A stretch of DNA of 64,000 bases from Aquipseudomonas guryensis. GTDB lineage: Bacteria > Pseudomonadota > Gammaproteobacteria > Pseudomonadales > Pseudomonadaceae. How positions within the stretch are numbered: position 1 is the first letter of the stretch; each line of letters starts with the position of its first letter. The stretch lies in the NCBI RefSeq assembly GCF_014164785.1, contig NZ_JACJFN010000001.1, positions 620,001-684,000 of the forward strand. Direction: 5' to 3'. A program made the translations under genes and the position numbers. Under the pieces are notes generated by a model. That model worked only from the letters and a program-made list of their open reading frames with translations. It searched no databases and was not told the origin of the DNA. Of this stretch, positions 53,663-61,665 are shown in pieces.

Positions 53663-54070
53663 ATGGATCGCACCCAACTGCACAGGCTCCTGCCCCATCA
53701 AGGCCCCGCCCTCTGGCTGGACGGCCTGCTGACGCATGACGCCCGGCGTATCGAAGGGCTCAGCGCCTGGCAGCATCTCGCCGCCTTCGGCGCTGATGCC
53801 TCGCCCTGCCTGCTGTTCGAGGCGGCGGCGCAATTGTGCGCGGCGCATGGTGCCCTATACGGCGCCGATAGTGCCATCGAAATGGCCCTGGTCGGCAAGC
53901 TCTCGCAGCTGCAGCTGCACCACCAGCCGAGCCTGCGCCAGGGCGCGCTGCGGGTCGCCGCCAGCCAGGAGACCCTGAGCCCAGCCGGCGCACTGTACGC
54001 CTTCACCATCCACGCCGAGGAGCGCCTGCTGCTCGACGGCAAACTGCTGCTGGTGCTGGTCCGTGCTTGA
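53663..54070 (+). CDS. Hotdog-fold 3-hydroxyacyl-ACP dehydratase-like protein
   Basis: A 135-aa FabA/FabZ-like protein. The probable catalytic His is H12 in RLLPHQGPA, and the acidic residue is E53 in LLFEAAAQL on the central helix. The pattern matches the dehydratases of aryl polyene and flexirubin loci. It is the first gene of a six-gene plus-strand operon and should introduce double bonds into the acyl chain carried by the ACP encoded at 56113. No ketoreductase gene lies in this locus, so that step must be supplied from elsewhere, for example by the KR at 3420 or by FabG. Confidence 0.78.
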   Translation: MDRTQLHRLLPHQGPALWLDGLLTHDARRIEGLSAWQHLAAFGADASPCLLFEAAAQLCAAHGALYGADSAIEMALVGKLSQLQLHHQPSLRQGALRVAASQETLSPAGALYAFTIHAEERLLLDGKLLLVLVRA

Positions 54071-54947
54071 GCTGCGCGACCTCGGTTTCCGCTACCCGGG
54101 CAGCGAACGGGCGGCGCTGCAGGGCATCAATCTGCAGCTGCAGGCCGGCCAGTGCCTGGGCCTGCTCGGCAGCAACGGCGCCGGCAAGACCACCCTGCTC
54201 TCGCTGCTCAGCGGCATGCTGCCGCTGCAACAGGGCGAGCTGCGCTGGAGCGCCACCCCGCGCCTGGGCCTGGTGCCGCAGCAACTGGCCTTCTACGCCG
54301 GGCTCAAGGTGCGCGAGAACCTCGACCTGTTCGCCGACCTCTATCGCCTGCGCGGCGACGAGCGCCGCCTGCGCCTCGAGCAGTGCATCGCCACCTGCGC
54401 CCTAGAAGACAAGTTGTCACGCCGCGCCGAAGGCCTGTCCGGCGGCGAGCAGCGCCGGCTGAACTTCGCCATTGGCCTGCTGCAACCGGCCGACCTGTAC
54501 CTGTTCGACGAAGCCACGGTGGGCGTCGATGCCACTAACCGCCAACTGCTGCTCGGCGCCATCGAACAGCTGAGTGCGGCCGGCAAGACGGTGATCTACA
54601 CCAGCCACTACCTGGAAGAAGTCGAACGGGTCGCCCAGCGCATCCTCCTGCTGCACGAAGGAGAGGTGCGCCTGGACCTGGACAAGCACCAGCTGCTCGG
54701 CGACGACCATGGCCTGCTGCTGGAATGGCCGGACGCCGCACCGGCGGGCCTGCAGGAACTGCTCGCCAGCCTGCAGCTAACGGTCGAGGTACTGCCCGGC
54801 GGCCTGCGCATACCCCAGCTGGATGGGCAACAACTGCTGCAGATCAGCCAGTTCATCGCCGCGCAAAAACAGCTGCCCAGTCTGCTGCGCTTCGGCCGTC
54901 CGTCGCTGGAGCAGCTCTATCTGCGCCTTAACGGAGGCCGGCTATGA
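54063..54947 (+). CDS. ABC transporter ATP-binding protein
   Basis: A 294-aa ATPase subunit. Walker A GSNGAGKTT is at residues 36-44, the Q-loop is in LVPQQLAF, the signature is LSGGEQRR, Walker B is LYLFDEAT, and the switch His is in TSHYLEE. A C-terminal extension of about 90 residues follows the ATPase core. The start is a GTG that overlaps the dehydratase stop by eight bases. With the permease downstream it forms an ABC-2-type exporter, very likely for the lipid or polyketide made by this locus, as in flexirubin and other outer-membrane pigment clusters. Confidence 0.9.
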   Translation: MLELRDLGFRYPGSERAALQGINLQLQAGQCLGLLGSNGAGKTTLLSLLSGMLPLQQGELRWSATPRLGLVPQQLAFYAGLKVRENLDLFADLYRLRGDERRLRLEQCIATCALEDKLSRRAEGLSGGEQRRLNFAIGLLQPADLYLFDEATVGVDATNRQLLLGAIEQLSAAGKTVIYTSHYLEEVERVAQRILLLHEGEVRLDLDKHQLLGDDHGLLLEWPDAAPAGLQELLASLQLTVEVLPGGLRIPQLDGQQLLQISQFIAAQKQLPSLLRFGRPSLEQLYLRLNGGRL

Positions 54948-56131
54948 GGCTGCAAGCCCTGGTGCGCAAGGAAATCCGCCTGCTGCTGCGCGACCCCCAT
55001 GCCCTGGCCGTGCTGTTCATCATGCCGGCGCTGTTCCTAGTGCTAATGGCTGGCGCCATGTCCAGCTACCTGCAGGACCGCCCGCCAGCCCTGCGCCTGG
55101 TGCTCGACATCCCCAGCGCCAGCGACTCCAGCCAGTTCTTCCAGGCGGCCCTGCAGGCGCAGCTACCAGGCAGCGAACTGCTGGCCGAGAGCGCCGAGCC
55201 ACTGGCCCATGTGCGCCTGAGTGCCGAGTTTGCCGCCACCCTGCTGGACAGCCCGCACCAGGGCCCCAGCCTGAGTTTCCCCGCGCAGTTCGACAAGTTG
55301 GCGCGCCAGCGCCTGCACAGCGCGGTAAGCATCGCCCTGGCGCAGACCCGCCTGCAGGCCTTCCTCGCCGACAGCGGCATGCTCGACCCGACGCTGAGCC
55401 TGGAGGAACGCCTGCAGCAGGTGCAGCAACGCACCCAGAGCCAGATCGACGAGCAGGAAGAGCTGGCCAGCGGCGACCTCAGCGGCCGCGCCAACGCCAG
55501 CCAGCTGAGCGTGCCGGCCTGGCTGATCTTCGGCATGTTCTTCATCACCCTGCCGATGGCCGGCGGCTTCCAGCGCGAACAGCAGAGCGGCACCCTGCTG
55601 CGTTTCCGCTGCCTGGGGCTGAGCCTCGGCACCCTGGCCCTGAGCAAGCTGCTGCCCTACTTCGCCCTCAACCTGCTGCAGTTCGCCCTGCTTCTGGCGC
55701 TCGGTGTGTATGGCCTGCCCGCCATCGGCCTGCAGGCCCTGAGCCTGCCCGGCAGCACCGCCGCTTATGCCCTGCTGGCAGTCAGCGTGGCCCTGGCCAC
55801 TTGCAGCCTCGGCCTGCTGCTGGCCGCCCTGGCGCGCAGCAGCGAGCAGGCGCTGCTGCTCGGCGGCGGGCTGAACATCCTGCTCGCCGCCATCGGCGGG
55901 ATCATGGTGCCGAAAAGCGTGATGCCGGCGGCCATGGCCCAACTGGCCGAAGTTTCCCCGATGAGCTGGGCGCTGGACGCCTTCCTCACCCTGCTGGTGG
56001 GCCACGGCTCATCGCTCGACATCGCCCCCTACTGCGCGCGCCTGCTGCTGTTTGCAGCGGTGTGCGGGGTCGCCGGGCTGCTCCTGTTCCGTCACCGAGT
56101 GCAGCAAACGCAATGGACCACACACTACTAG
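54944..56131 (+). CDS. ABC-2 type transporter permease
   Basis: A 395-aa inner-membrane protein. An N-terminal membrane segment (residues 22-42) is followed by a large periplasmic domain (about 45-185), and then five predicted membrane helices in the C-terminal half. This is the ABC2_membrane_3 layout (NatB/YhhJ-type). The gene overlaps the ATPase by four bases and the ACP by 19 bases. Its close coupling with the carrier protein and ketosynthase makes it the probable export partner of the biosynthetic enzymes. Substrate and direction are inferred. Confidence 0.88.
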   Translation: MRLQALVRKEIRLLLRDPHALAVLFIMPALFLVLMAGAMSSYLQDRPPALRLVLDIPSASDSSQFFQAALQAQLPGSELLAESAEPLAHVRLSAEFAATLLDSPHQGPSLSFPAQFDKLARQRLHSAVSIALAQTRLQAFLADSGMLDPTLSLEERLQQVQQRTQSQIDEQEELASGDLSGRANASQLSVPAWLIFGMFFITLPMAGGFQREQQSGTLLRFRCLGLSLGTLALSKLLPYFALNLLQFALLLALGVYGLPAIGLQALSLPGSTAAYALLAVSVALATCSLGLLLAALARSSEQALLLGGGLNILLAAIGGIMVPKSVMPAAMAQLAEVSPMSWALDAFLTLLVGHGSSLDIAPYCARLLLFAAVCGVAGLLLFRHRVQQTQWTTHY

Positions 56132-56382
56132 AACAACAACTCAAGCAACTGCTGATTCGCGAGTGCGACAAGGAAGACGATATCGACTGGCAGAGCATCG
56201 CCGACGACGAGCCGCTGTTCGGCAGCAAGAGCCGCATCGCGATGGACAGCCTGGACGCCCTGCAGGTGTCCCTGGCCCTGCAACAGCACTACGGCGTGCG
56301 TATCGAAGGCGCCAAGGACGGTCGGCGCATCCTTGGCAGCATCGCCAGCATTGCCGACTACATCCGTAGCAGCACAAAGTGA
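56113..56382 (+). CDS. Acyl carrier protein
   Basis: An 89-aa acidic helical protein with the phosphopantetheine attachment motif MDSLDALQ, Ser46 being the modified residue. It is longer than FabF-partner ACPs and begins with DHTLLEQQLKQLLI, resembling the dedicated ACPs of aryl polyene and flexirubin clusters. The 19-base overlap with the permease and the 4-base overlap with the ketosynthase indicate coupled translation. It would carry the growing acyl chain for the KS/CLF pair and hand it to the DarB-like or BtrH-like enzymes. Confidence 0.87.
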   Translation: MDHTLLEQQLKQLLIRECDKEDDIDWQSIADDEPLFGSKSRIAMDSLDALQVSLALQQHYGVRIEGAKDGRRILGSIASIADYIRSSTK

Positions 56383-57503
56383 TTCCGGTCTATCTGCAAC
56401 GCGGCGTGTTGCACAGCTGCCTGGGCGACGACCTGGCCAGTGCCGCCCGCGCCCTCGGCCAGGGTACGCTGCCGCAGGCAGAGCAGTTCCTCCTGCATGA
56501 GCAACAGCAGCCGCGCCCTTTCCTGTATGCCGGCGCCAGCGCGGATGACCTCGGTCAGCGCCTGGAGCATCTGCTCGATGAGCTGCTCGGTGCCGACGCC
56601 AAGGATCTGAGCGACTGTCTGCTGATCATCGCCAGCACCAGCCTGGATATCACCGAGCTGGAAAGCCGCACCAGTGCCGAACAGGGCTTTCGCCCGGAAC
56701 ACTCGACGCCACTCGATCTGCTGGCCGAGCGACTGCGCCAGCGCCGCGGCTTCTTAGATGCTTTCACCCTCAACACCGCCTGCACCAGCGCGGCCAACGG
56801 TCTGCTGTATGGCGCCCGCCTGCTCGCCGCCGGCGCCTTCCAACGGGTGGTGGTGCTGGCCTTCGAGACGCCCAGCGCCCTGGCCATGCAGGGCTTCGGC
56901 GCGCTGGAGCTGACCAGCGCCAGCGGCCAGTACCGGCCGTTCCATCCCGAGCGCGACGGCCTGATCCTCGGCGAATGCTATGCCGCCAGCCTGCTTAGCC
57001 TGCAACCCGGCCCGGCACCATTGGCGCGCCTGCTCGGCGGCTACAGCGCCTGCGACACCAGCAGCCTGACCACCACCCGCGAAGACGGCAGCCATATCGA
57101 CGCGGTGATGCAGCAGGCCCTACGCAGTGCCGGACGCAACGCCGCCGAGGTGGCCCTGGTCAAGCTGCACGGCACCGCCACCGGCGCCAACGACCACGCG
57201 GAAAACAACGGCATGCGCCGCCTATTCGGCGAACAACTGCCGGCGCTGTGCGTACTCAAGCCCTGGCTCGGCCACACCCTGGGCGCCTGCGGCCTGAGTG
57301 AAACCCTGCTGCTGGCCCAGCGCCTGCAGCAGGGCACCCTGCCTGGCCTGGACTACGCCAGCGAGGCGCTGTTGCCCCTGCCGGACAAGCCCCTCGACGT
57401 GGCAACGGATGCCCTGCTGCTGGCCAATTTTTTCGGCTTCGGTGGCAACAATGCCAGCCTGGTGCTGCAAGGCTGCAGCGCGGGAGTACCCTCATGCGAG
57501 TGA
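56379..57503 (+). CDS. Beta-ketoacyl-ACP synthase of the right-hand locus
   Basis: A 374-aa KAS I/II-fold condensing enzyme with a full triad: C135 in NTACTSAANG, H264 in KLHGTATGAND and H299 in WLGHTLGACG. The C-terminal NFFGFGGNNAS is typical. It uses a GTG start overlapping the ACP stop. It is distinct from both ketosynthases at the left end and is most like condensing enzymes of flexirubin/aryl polyene loci. The overlapping gene downstream encodes a partner without an active-site Cys, so the two probably form a KS-CLF heterodimer. Confidence 0.86.
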   Translation: MIPVYLQRGVLHSCLGDDLASAARALGQGTLPQAEQFLLHEQQQPRPFLYAGASADDLGQRLEHLLDELLGADAKDLSDCLLIIASTSLDITELESRTSAEQGFRPEHSTPLDLLAERLRQRRGFLDAFTLNTACTSAANGLLYGARLLAAGAFQRVVVLAFETPSALAMQGFGALELTSASGQYRPFHPERDGLILGECYAASLLSLQPGPAPLARLLGGYSACDTSSLTTTREDGSHIDAVMQQALRSAGRNAAEVALVKLHGTATGANDHAENNGMRRLFGEQLPALCVLKPWLGHTLGACGLSETLLLAQRLQQGTLPGLDYASEALLPLPDKPLDVATDALLLANFFGFGGNNASLVLQGCSAGVPSCE

Positions 57504-58051
57504 TCGCCGCCAGTGAAATCCACGGCAGCGCCGCCACCAGCGACAAGCAGCTGAAAGCGGCGCTGAGCCAGTGGCTGGAAAGCCCGCCCCGACGCATCGA
57601 CCGCCTGATCTTCCAGGCCCTGCTCGGAGCTGCGGCCCTGAAGGCGCAAGTGCACAGCGATTGCGGCCTGTACCTGGCCTCACGCCACCCGGCGCGACCG
57701 ACCATGGGCGCGCTGCTGGATGCCGTGTGCGTGCAGCACAAGCAGCCGAAACCCTTCGAATTCGTCAACAGCGTGAGCAATGCCGCCGGTTTCCACGTCG
57801 CCCAGCAGCTGGGCCTGGAAGGGCCTAACCTGTTTATCGGCGCCGGGCCACGAGCCTGGACGCAGCTACAGGCGCTGGCCCAACTGGACTTGCAGGATGG
57901 GCTGATCGGCCAGGCGCTGTTGCTGCTGGTCGAGGAAAGCGAGGACTTCCGCGTGCAAGGGGTGTTGCTGGAAGGCAATCAGCCAGGCGCGCCAGCTACG
58001 GACTTCGCCGCGCTGACCGCCGGCATCGAGGTACGGCGCCTCAGTTTGTAG
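57494..58051 (+). CDS. Ketosynthase-like chain-length factor, shortened, no catalytic Cys
   Basis: A 185-aa protein covering about half of a thiolase-fold ketosynthase, of the Ketoacyl-synt_2 type that pairs with KS enzymes in aryl polyene systems (ApeC). Where a ketosynthase would have Cys it reads FIGAGPRAW, so it cannot condense. The segment FEFVNSVSNAAGFHVAQQLG is the recognisable family region. It overlaps the ketosynthase by ten bases and very probably forms a heterodimer with it. Its TAG stop lies inside the left arm of a REP-like repeat. Confidence 0.75.
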   Translation: MRVIAASEIHGSAATSDKQLKAALSQWLESPPRRIDRLIFQALLGAAALKAQVHSDCGLYLASRHPARPTMGALLDAVCVQHKQPKPFEFVNSVSNAAGFHVAQQLGLEGPNLFIGAGPRAWTQLQALAQLDLQDGLIGQALLLLVEESEDFRVQGVLLEGNQPGAPATDFAALTAGIEVRRLSL

Positions 58052-58112
58052 GGCGCGCCGTGTGCACCTGATCGCCTCGCACGGATCTTGAGGTGCGCAC
58101 GGCGCACCCTAC
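58048..58112. repeat. REP-like inverted pair, family B
   Basis: Arms of 22 bases (58048-58069 and 58091-58112), nearly perfect complements, with a 21-base loop. They lie between the convergent forward and reverse operons of the biosynthetic locus. The right arm contains the unit found singly at 32171. Confidence 0.85.
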
Positions 58113-58129
58113 GACTTCGGCGTTCCCCC

Positions 58130-59143
58130 TCAGCCCTTGCGCTTGGCCCAGGCGCCCAGCTCCTGCATCAATACCCGCTCCTGCCCGGCAATACCGCGCA
58201 GCATCTCCGCGATCGGGCGGAAATCCGGCGCCTCGCCCTTGTTGCGGCTGGCACGCACGCAGGCCGAGGCAAACTGGCGCCAGTCGTCGCCGATGGCGGT
58301 GAGATGGACCGAGGCCTGCTGCAGCGGGGCAGCGCCGATCAGCTCGCCCGCCTCCTGCAGGAAGCTGGCGTACATGAAGCGAAAGCCCGCGCCGCCGGTG
58401 CCGATCTCTTCCTGCATGCGCACGATATGGGTGAGGTACAGGCGGTTGTATTTGGCCTGCGCAGGATCGAGCCGCTCGATCTGCTTGGCCAGGTGCTGGA
58501 TGCCGCGGATGCCGATCCACGGCAGCGGCATGCCATCGAGGATACGTGTGGTCGACAGCACGCTCTGGCGGATCAGTTTCTCCCAATCCTGTTCCTGCGG
58601 TACGTCGTCAAGCCAGTACATCAGACCCTTGGCCGCCAGCGCGCCCTTGGCGAAGCGCGCTTTCTGCAGGTCGGCGCTGGCGCAGCGCACCGGCTCCTCG
58701 AACACCGGATCACTGATCAGGTACTCGTCGCCGTCACGGCCGTAGGCCAGCAGGTTGTGCGCGTTGAAGTGGAAGCGCATCTCCGGCGGGAAGTACGGCA
58801 GCCAGAACACCGAGCTTTGCAGGCCGGCCAGGCGCCCGCTGTCGAGCAGCGCATCCAGCTCACGACGGCCCTGTTCGGGGTTGCCGAAGGTGCGGCTGTG
58901 CAGGCGTGCGCCGAGGCGCTTGCTCAGGGTCTTGATCAGTTGCTTGGGCGGCATGCGGTAGGCAATCAGCGGCATGCCGCTGAGCTTGACGATCGGCAGG
59001 TAGGCGAAGGCCAGGCCGGACGCCAGACCGAAGGCCATCGGCTCGCTCATCGGCAAGCCGGCATGGCTCAGCAGGCTGGCCATCACCCCGCTCTCGCAAT
59101 GGGCGCTCTGGCGGTGCTGGAAATGCGGTTCGAAGCGGGTCAT
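58130..59143 (-). CDS. BtrH N-terminal-like acyltransferase/peptidase C39-like protein
   Basis: A 337-aa protein. The N-terminal half has the layout of the butirosin BtrH N-terminal domain, which is papain-like and related to C39 peptidases. Cys16 is in HCESGVMASLL, His129 in AHNLLAYG and Asp145 in ISDP, forming a credible Cys-His-Asp triad. BtrH moves an acyl group from an ACP onto an acceptor, so here it may release or transfer the ACP-bound chain. The C-terminal half is helical. The ATG overlaps the upstream small gene by four bases (ATGA), and it is the last gene of the minus-strand operon. BtrH-like genes also occur in dialkylresorcinol/flexirubin clusters as I recall. Confidence 0.75.
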   Translation of the reverse strand: MTRFEPHFQHRQSAHCESGVMASLLSHAGLPMSEPMAFGLASGLAFAYLPIVKLSGMPLIAYRMPPKQLIKTLSKRLGARLHSRTFGNPEQGRRELDALLDSGRLAGLQSSVFWLPYFPPEMRFHFNAHNLLAYGRDGDEYLISDPVFEEPVRCASADLQKARFAKGALAAKGLMYWLDDVPQEQDWEKLIRQSVLSTTRILDGMPLPWIGIRGIQHLAKQIERLDPAQAKYNRLYLTHIVRMQEEIGTGGAGFRFMYASFLQEAGELIGAAPLQQASVHLTAIGDDWRQFASACVRASRNKGEAPDFRPIAEMLRGIAGQERVLMQELGAWAKRKG

Positions 59144-59547
59144 GCCGGGGCCTTCTGGTAAGCGATCAGTTGCGCGACGGGCAGGCCGAACGCATCGGCG
59201 TAGCGAGCCAGGATGGCAGCGCTCAGATTCCGGTAGATGGCCGGACGAAAATGCCGGCGAATGCGCCACTGCCACAGCCCGGTGATCTGCGCCAGCGCCG
59301 GCTCATCCAGGCGGTAGCGGTACATCAGGCATTTCAGCGGCGACAGTTCGCCGCGCTGCCAGGCGGCTTCGGCGGCGGCTTCCTGCTCCTGCAGCTCGGC
59401 CACCGCCAGCTGGGTGGCATAGGCCTCCGGCTCCCAGCCATCGCTCTGCGCGCGCTGGTAATGACCACTGGCGTCCACCGCGTAGACCAGCTTGCTGTGA
59501 CCGCCGTAGGTGGAGCTATGGTCCTGGGGCACTTCGTCGAGCTTCAT
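59140..59547 (-). CDS. Hypothetical 135-aa protein between DarB-like and BtrH-like genes
   Basis: I do not recognise this 135-aa protein. It has no signal peptide or membrane segment. The N-terminal third is polar (HSSTYGGHSK and a DGWEPEAYATQ segment). A Glu/Ala-rich helix follows (AVAELQEQEAAAEAAW). The C-terminal part (residues 70-130) could fold as a small helical, helix-turn-helix-like domain (LAQITGLWQWRIRRHF). It starts 3 bases after the DarB-like stop and overlaps the BtrH-like start, so it is surely made with them and may be a scaffold, chaperone or regulator of the pathway. Confidence 0.7.
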   Translation of the reverse strand: MKLDEVPQDHSSTYGGHSKLVYAVDASGHYQRAQSDGWEPEAYATQLAVAELQEQEAAAEAAWQRGELSPLKCLMYRYRLDEPALAQITGLWQWRIRRHFRPAIYRNLSAAILARYADAFGLPVAQLIAYQKAPA

Positions 59548-59550
59548 GGG

Positions 59551-60702
59551 CTAAATCACCGTCAGGTGCATAAAGGCACTGGAAAAACGCCCGCTTTCGG
59601 GCACATAGCAAAGCAGGCGCTGACCACTGCGCAGGCTGCCGCCGTTGAACAGTTCTTCGAGGATGATGAAGATCGAGGCCGCGCCGGTGTTGCCCTTGCT
59701 GGTCAGGTTGGTGAACCAGCGCTCCTGCGGAATCGGCAGGTCGGCATTGGCCAGGCCCACGGCCAGCGGCTCGCGGAAGAACTCCGAGCTGTAGTGCGGC
59801 AGGAAGTAGTCGATCTCCGCCACGCGCAGCTCGCGGCGCGCCATGATGCGCTTGAGCGTCTCTTCCACGGTGTATTTGACGATGTTGTCGTTGAGCAGTT
59901 TGACGTCCTGCTTGATCGCCATCACCGAGCGGCGGTTGCGCTCTTCGCCATCAAAGCGGCTCCAGCCGGTCAGCTGACCATCCTGCATGTCGGCGCCAGC
60001 GTACATGCACGGCGGCATCTGGTCGGCGAAGGAGAGGATGTCGATCCAGTCGATACGCAGGCTCGGCCCGCTGGCATTCGGCTGCCCCTGCAGCAGCACT
60101 GCGCCTGCACCGTCGGAGAGCATCCAGCGCAGGAAGTCCTTCTCGAAGGCGATCTCCGGGTGGTGTTCCAGCTCGTCGACGCGGCTCTCATATTCGGCGT
60201 TGAAGTTGCGCGCATGCATCAGGCTGGAGGCGACTTCCGAGCCGCAAGCCACGGCGTTGCGGCTCTCGCCGCTGGCCACGCTCATCCAGGCGTACTTCAG
60301 CGCGGTCATGCCGCACAGGCAGATGCCGGCGGTGGAGACCACCTCGCACGGCGGGTTGCCCAGCTCGCCCTGGACCATCACTGCATGGTTGGGCATTACC
60401 TGGTCCGGCGACGAGCTGCTGGCCACCAGGCAGTCCAGCTCGGCCAGCTCGAAACCGCCACCGGTCAGGCCGCGCACGGCGGCGGCGCTGAGCTGGGCAT
60501 TGCTCAGGCTCGGCTCGCCGCTGACGGGGTCGATCACATAGTGGCGCTGCTGGATGCCGTTGCGCCGCAACACCAGCTTGCGCGCCCGCGACGGCTGGCC
60601 GCCGACCAGGCCGAGGCGTGCTTCCATCTGCTCGTTGTCCACCGGGTCGTGCGGCAGGCAGGCGCTGATGCGATTGATGAATACGGGTTGTACCACGGGC
60701 AT
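59551..60702 (-). CDS. KASIII-type ketosynthase, DarB-like
   Basis: A 383-aa FabH/DarB-like enzyme. The Cys-His-Asn triad is present as C128 in STAGICLCGM, H303 in FLPHYSSEF and N338 in SKGNTGAAS. The N-terminal VFINRISACLP and the segment SRARKLVLRRNGIQ match dialkylresorcinol ketosynthases, which condense a 3-oxoacyl thioester with an enoyl thioester for ring formation. It follows the DarA-like gene by a few bases. The start is uncertain: the ATG at 60702 has its GAGGA almost adjacent, and a GTG at 60714 is an alternative. Confidence 0.82.
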   Translation of the reverse strand: MPVVQPVFINRISACLPHDPVDNEQMEARLGLVGGQPSRARKLVLRRNGIQQRHYVIDPVSGEPSLSNAQLSAAAVRGLTGGGFELAELDCLVASSSSPDQVMPNHAVMVQGELGNPPCEVVSTAGICLCGMTALKYAWMSVASGESRNAVACGSEVASSLMHARNFNAEYESRVDELEHHPEIAFEKDFLRWMLSDGAGAVLLQGQPNASGPSLRIDWIDILSFADQMPPCMYAGADMQDGQLTGWSRFDGEERNRRSVMAIKQDVKLLNDNIVKYTVEETLKRIMARRELRVAEIDYFLPHYSSEFFREPLAVGLANADLPIPQERWFTNLTSKGNTGAASIFIILEELFNGGSLRSGQRLLCYVPESGRFSSAFMHLTVI

Positions 60703-60715
60703 TCCTCGGGTCACT

Positions 60716-61633
60716 TCACTCGCCGGACGGGCCGGCAAAGTAGGCCTTCTCACGCTGGATACGCGCCTTGAACAACGGCGCCAGCAACTTCTTCAACAGA
60801 GCACTGAGCGGCACCACGGTGACGATCAGGCACAACAGGAAAACGATATAGACCACCAGCCCTACACCGCGCCGACGACTCTGCTGCGGGCCGAGGGCGG
60901 CGAGCAGGCGGCTCCACAGCTGAAAGCTGCGGTTGCCGACCTTCTCGCTGGCGATCAGCTTCTCGTCGATTGTCACCGCGCCCAGGCCCTTGAGCATCGG
61001 TTGCTCGATCGGTAGTCCGTCGGCGCTCAGGCGCGTGACCATGGCCTCGCCGAAACGGCTGGCGGCGGCGATCTCGGCCGGGTCTATGCCGGCACGCGGC
61101 ACCCAGCTGTAAGCCTTCTGCCGGCCGGTGAACAGCCACAGCGGGGTAGCCAGGAAGCTCGCCGCGGTGCCGCAGGCGTCGGTCAGGGCGATGTTATCCA
61201 CCAGCCGCGCGCCCAGTTCGGCGAGCCGCAGCTTGACCTTCTCCTGGGCCATCAGCCACATGTTGCGGCAACCGATCAGGGTCACCACCGGGGTGTCCTT
61301 GAGCAGGCGTGCGGCCTCGGGTGAGGCGAGGAAGCTGGTCAACGGCAGCGATGGCGAGAGGAACCACACCTGGTAGGCGAGAATCACCAGGTCGTAACGC
61401 TTGTCGGCCTCCACCGTCAGCGGCAGCAGCGGCTGCGGACGCTGCAGCACGGTCTCCGGGAAGATGCGGAAGAAGCCGAGGAACGGCCAGGGAAAGGGAA
61501 AGGGCTGCGCCGGCTGCAAGGCGAGGAAGTCCACCTGGATATCGCTGCACGCCTGCAACGGCGCGCACACCGACTGCACCAGCCGATCTAGCTGGCCGGT
61601 TTGCGAAAAATGGACCACCAAAACCTGGCGCAT
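60716..61633 (-). CDS. Dialkylresorcinol condensing enzyme, DarA-like
   Basis: A 305-aa protein. The N-terminal flavodoxin/NADPH-oxidoreductase-like fold begins with the phosphate-loop-like HFSQTGQL (residues 8-15). The C-terminal part has a hydrophobic segment at about residues 257-280, followed by a basic end. The pattern matches DarA, the cyclase that closes two acyl chains into a dialkylcyclohexanedione on the way to dialkylresorcinols. It opens a minus-strand operon with the DarB-like gene. It diverges from the DUF2141 gene with only 32 bases between start codons. No aromatase gene (DarC) is visible. Confidence 0.8.
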   Translation of the reverse strand: MRQVLVVHFSQTGQLDRLVQSVCAPLQACSDIQVDFLALQPAQPFPFPWPFLGFFRIFPETVLQRPQPLLPLTVEADKRYDLVILAYQVWFLSPSLPLTSFLASPEAARLLKDTPVVTLIGCRNMWLMAQEKVKLRLAELGARLVDNIALTDACGTAASFLATPLWLFTGRQKAYSWVPRAGIDPAEIAAASRFGEAMVTRLSADGLPIEQPMLKGLGAVTIDEKLIASEKVGNRSFQLWSRLLAALGPQQSRRRGVGLVVYIVFLLCLIVTVVPLSALLKKLLAPLFKARIQREKAYFAGPSGE

Positions 61634-61665
61634 CGCGAGCGAATTCCCTGCAAAATGGCCGAATT

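Noticed and set aside
53663..58051. Right-hand locus as a second complete aryl polyene cluster
   Set aside because: No ammonia-lyase, CoA ligase, ketoreductase, acyltransferase or RND-type exporter gene is present; the DarA/DarB pair points to resorcinol chemistry instead.
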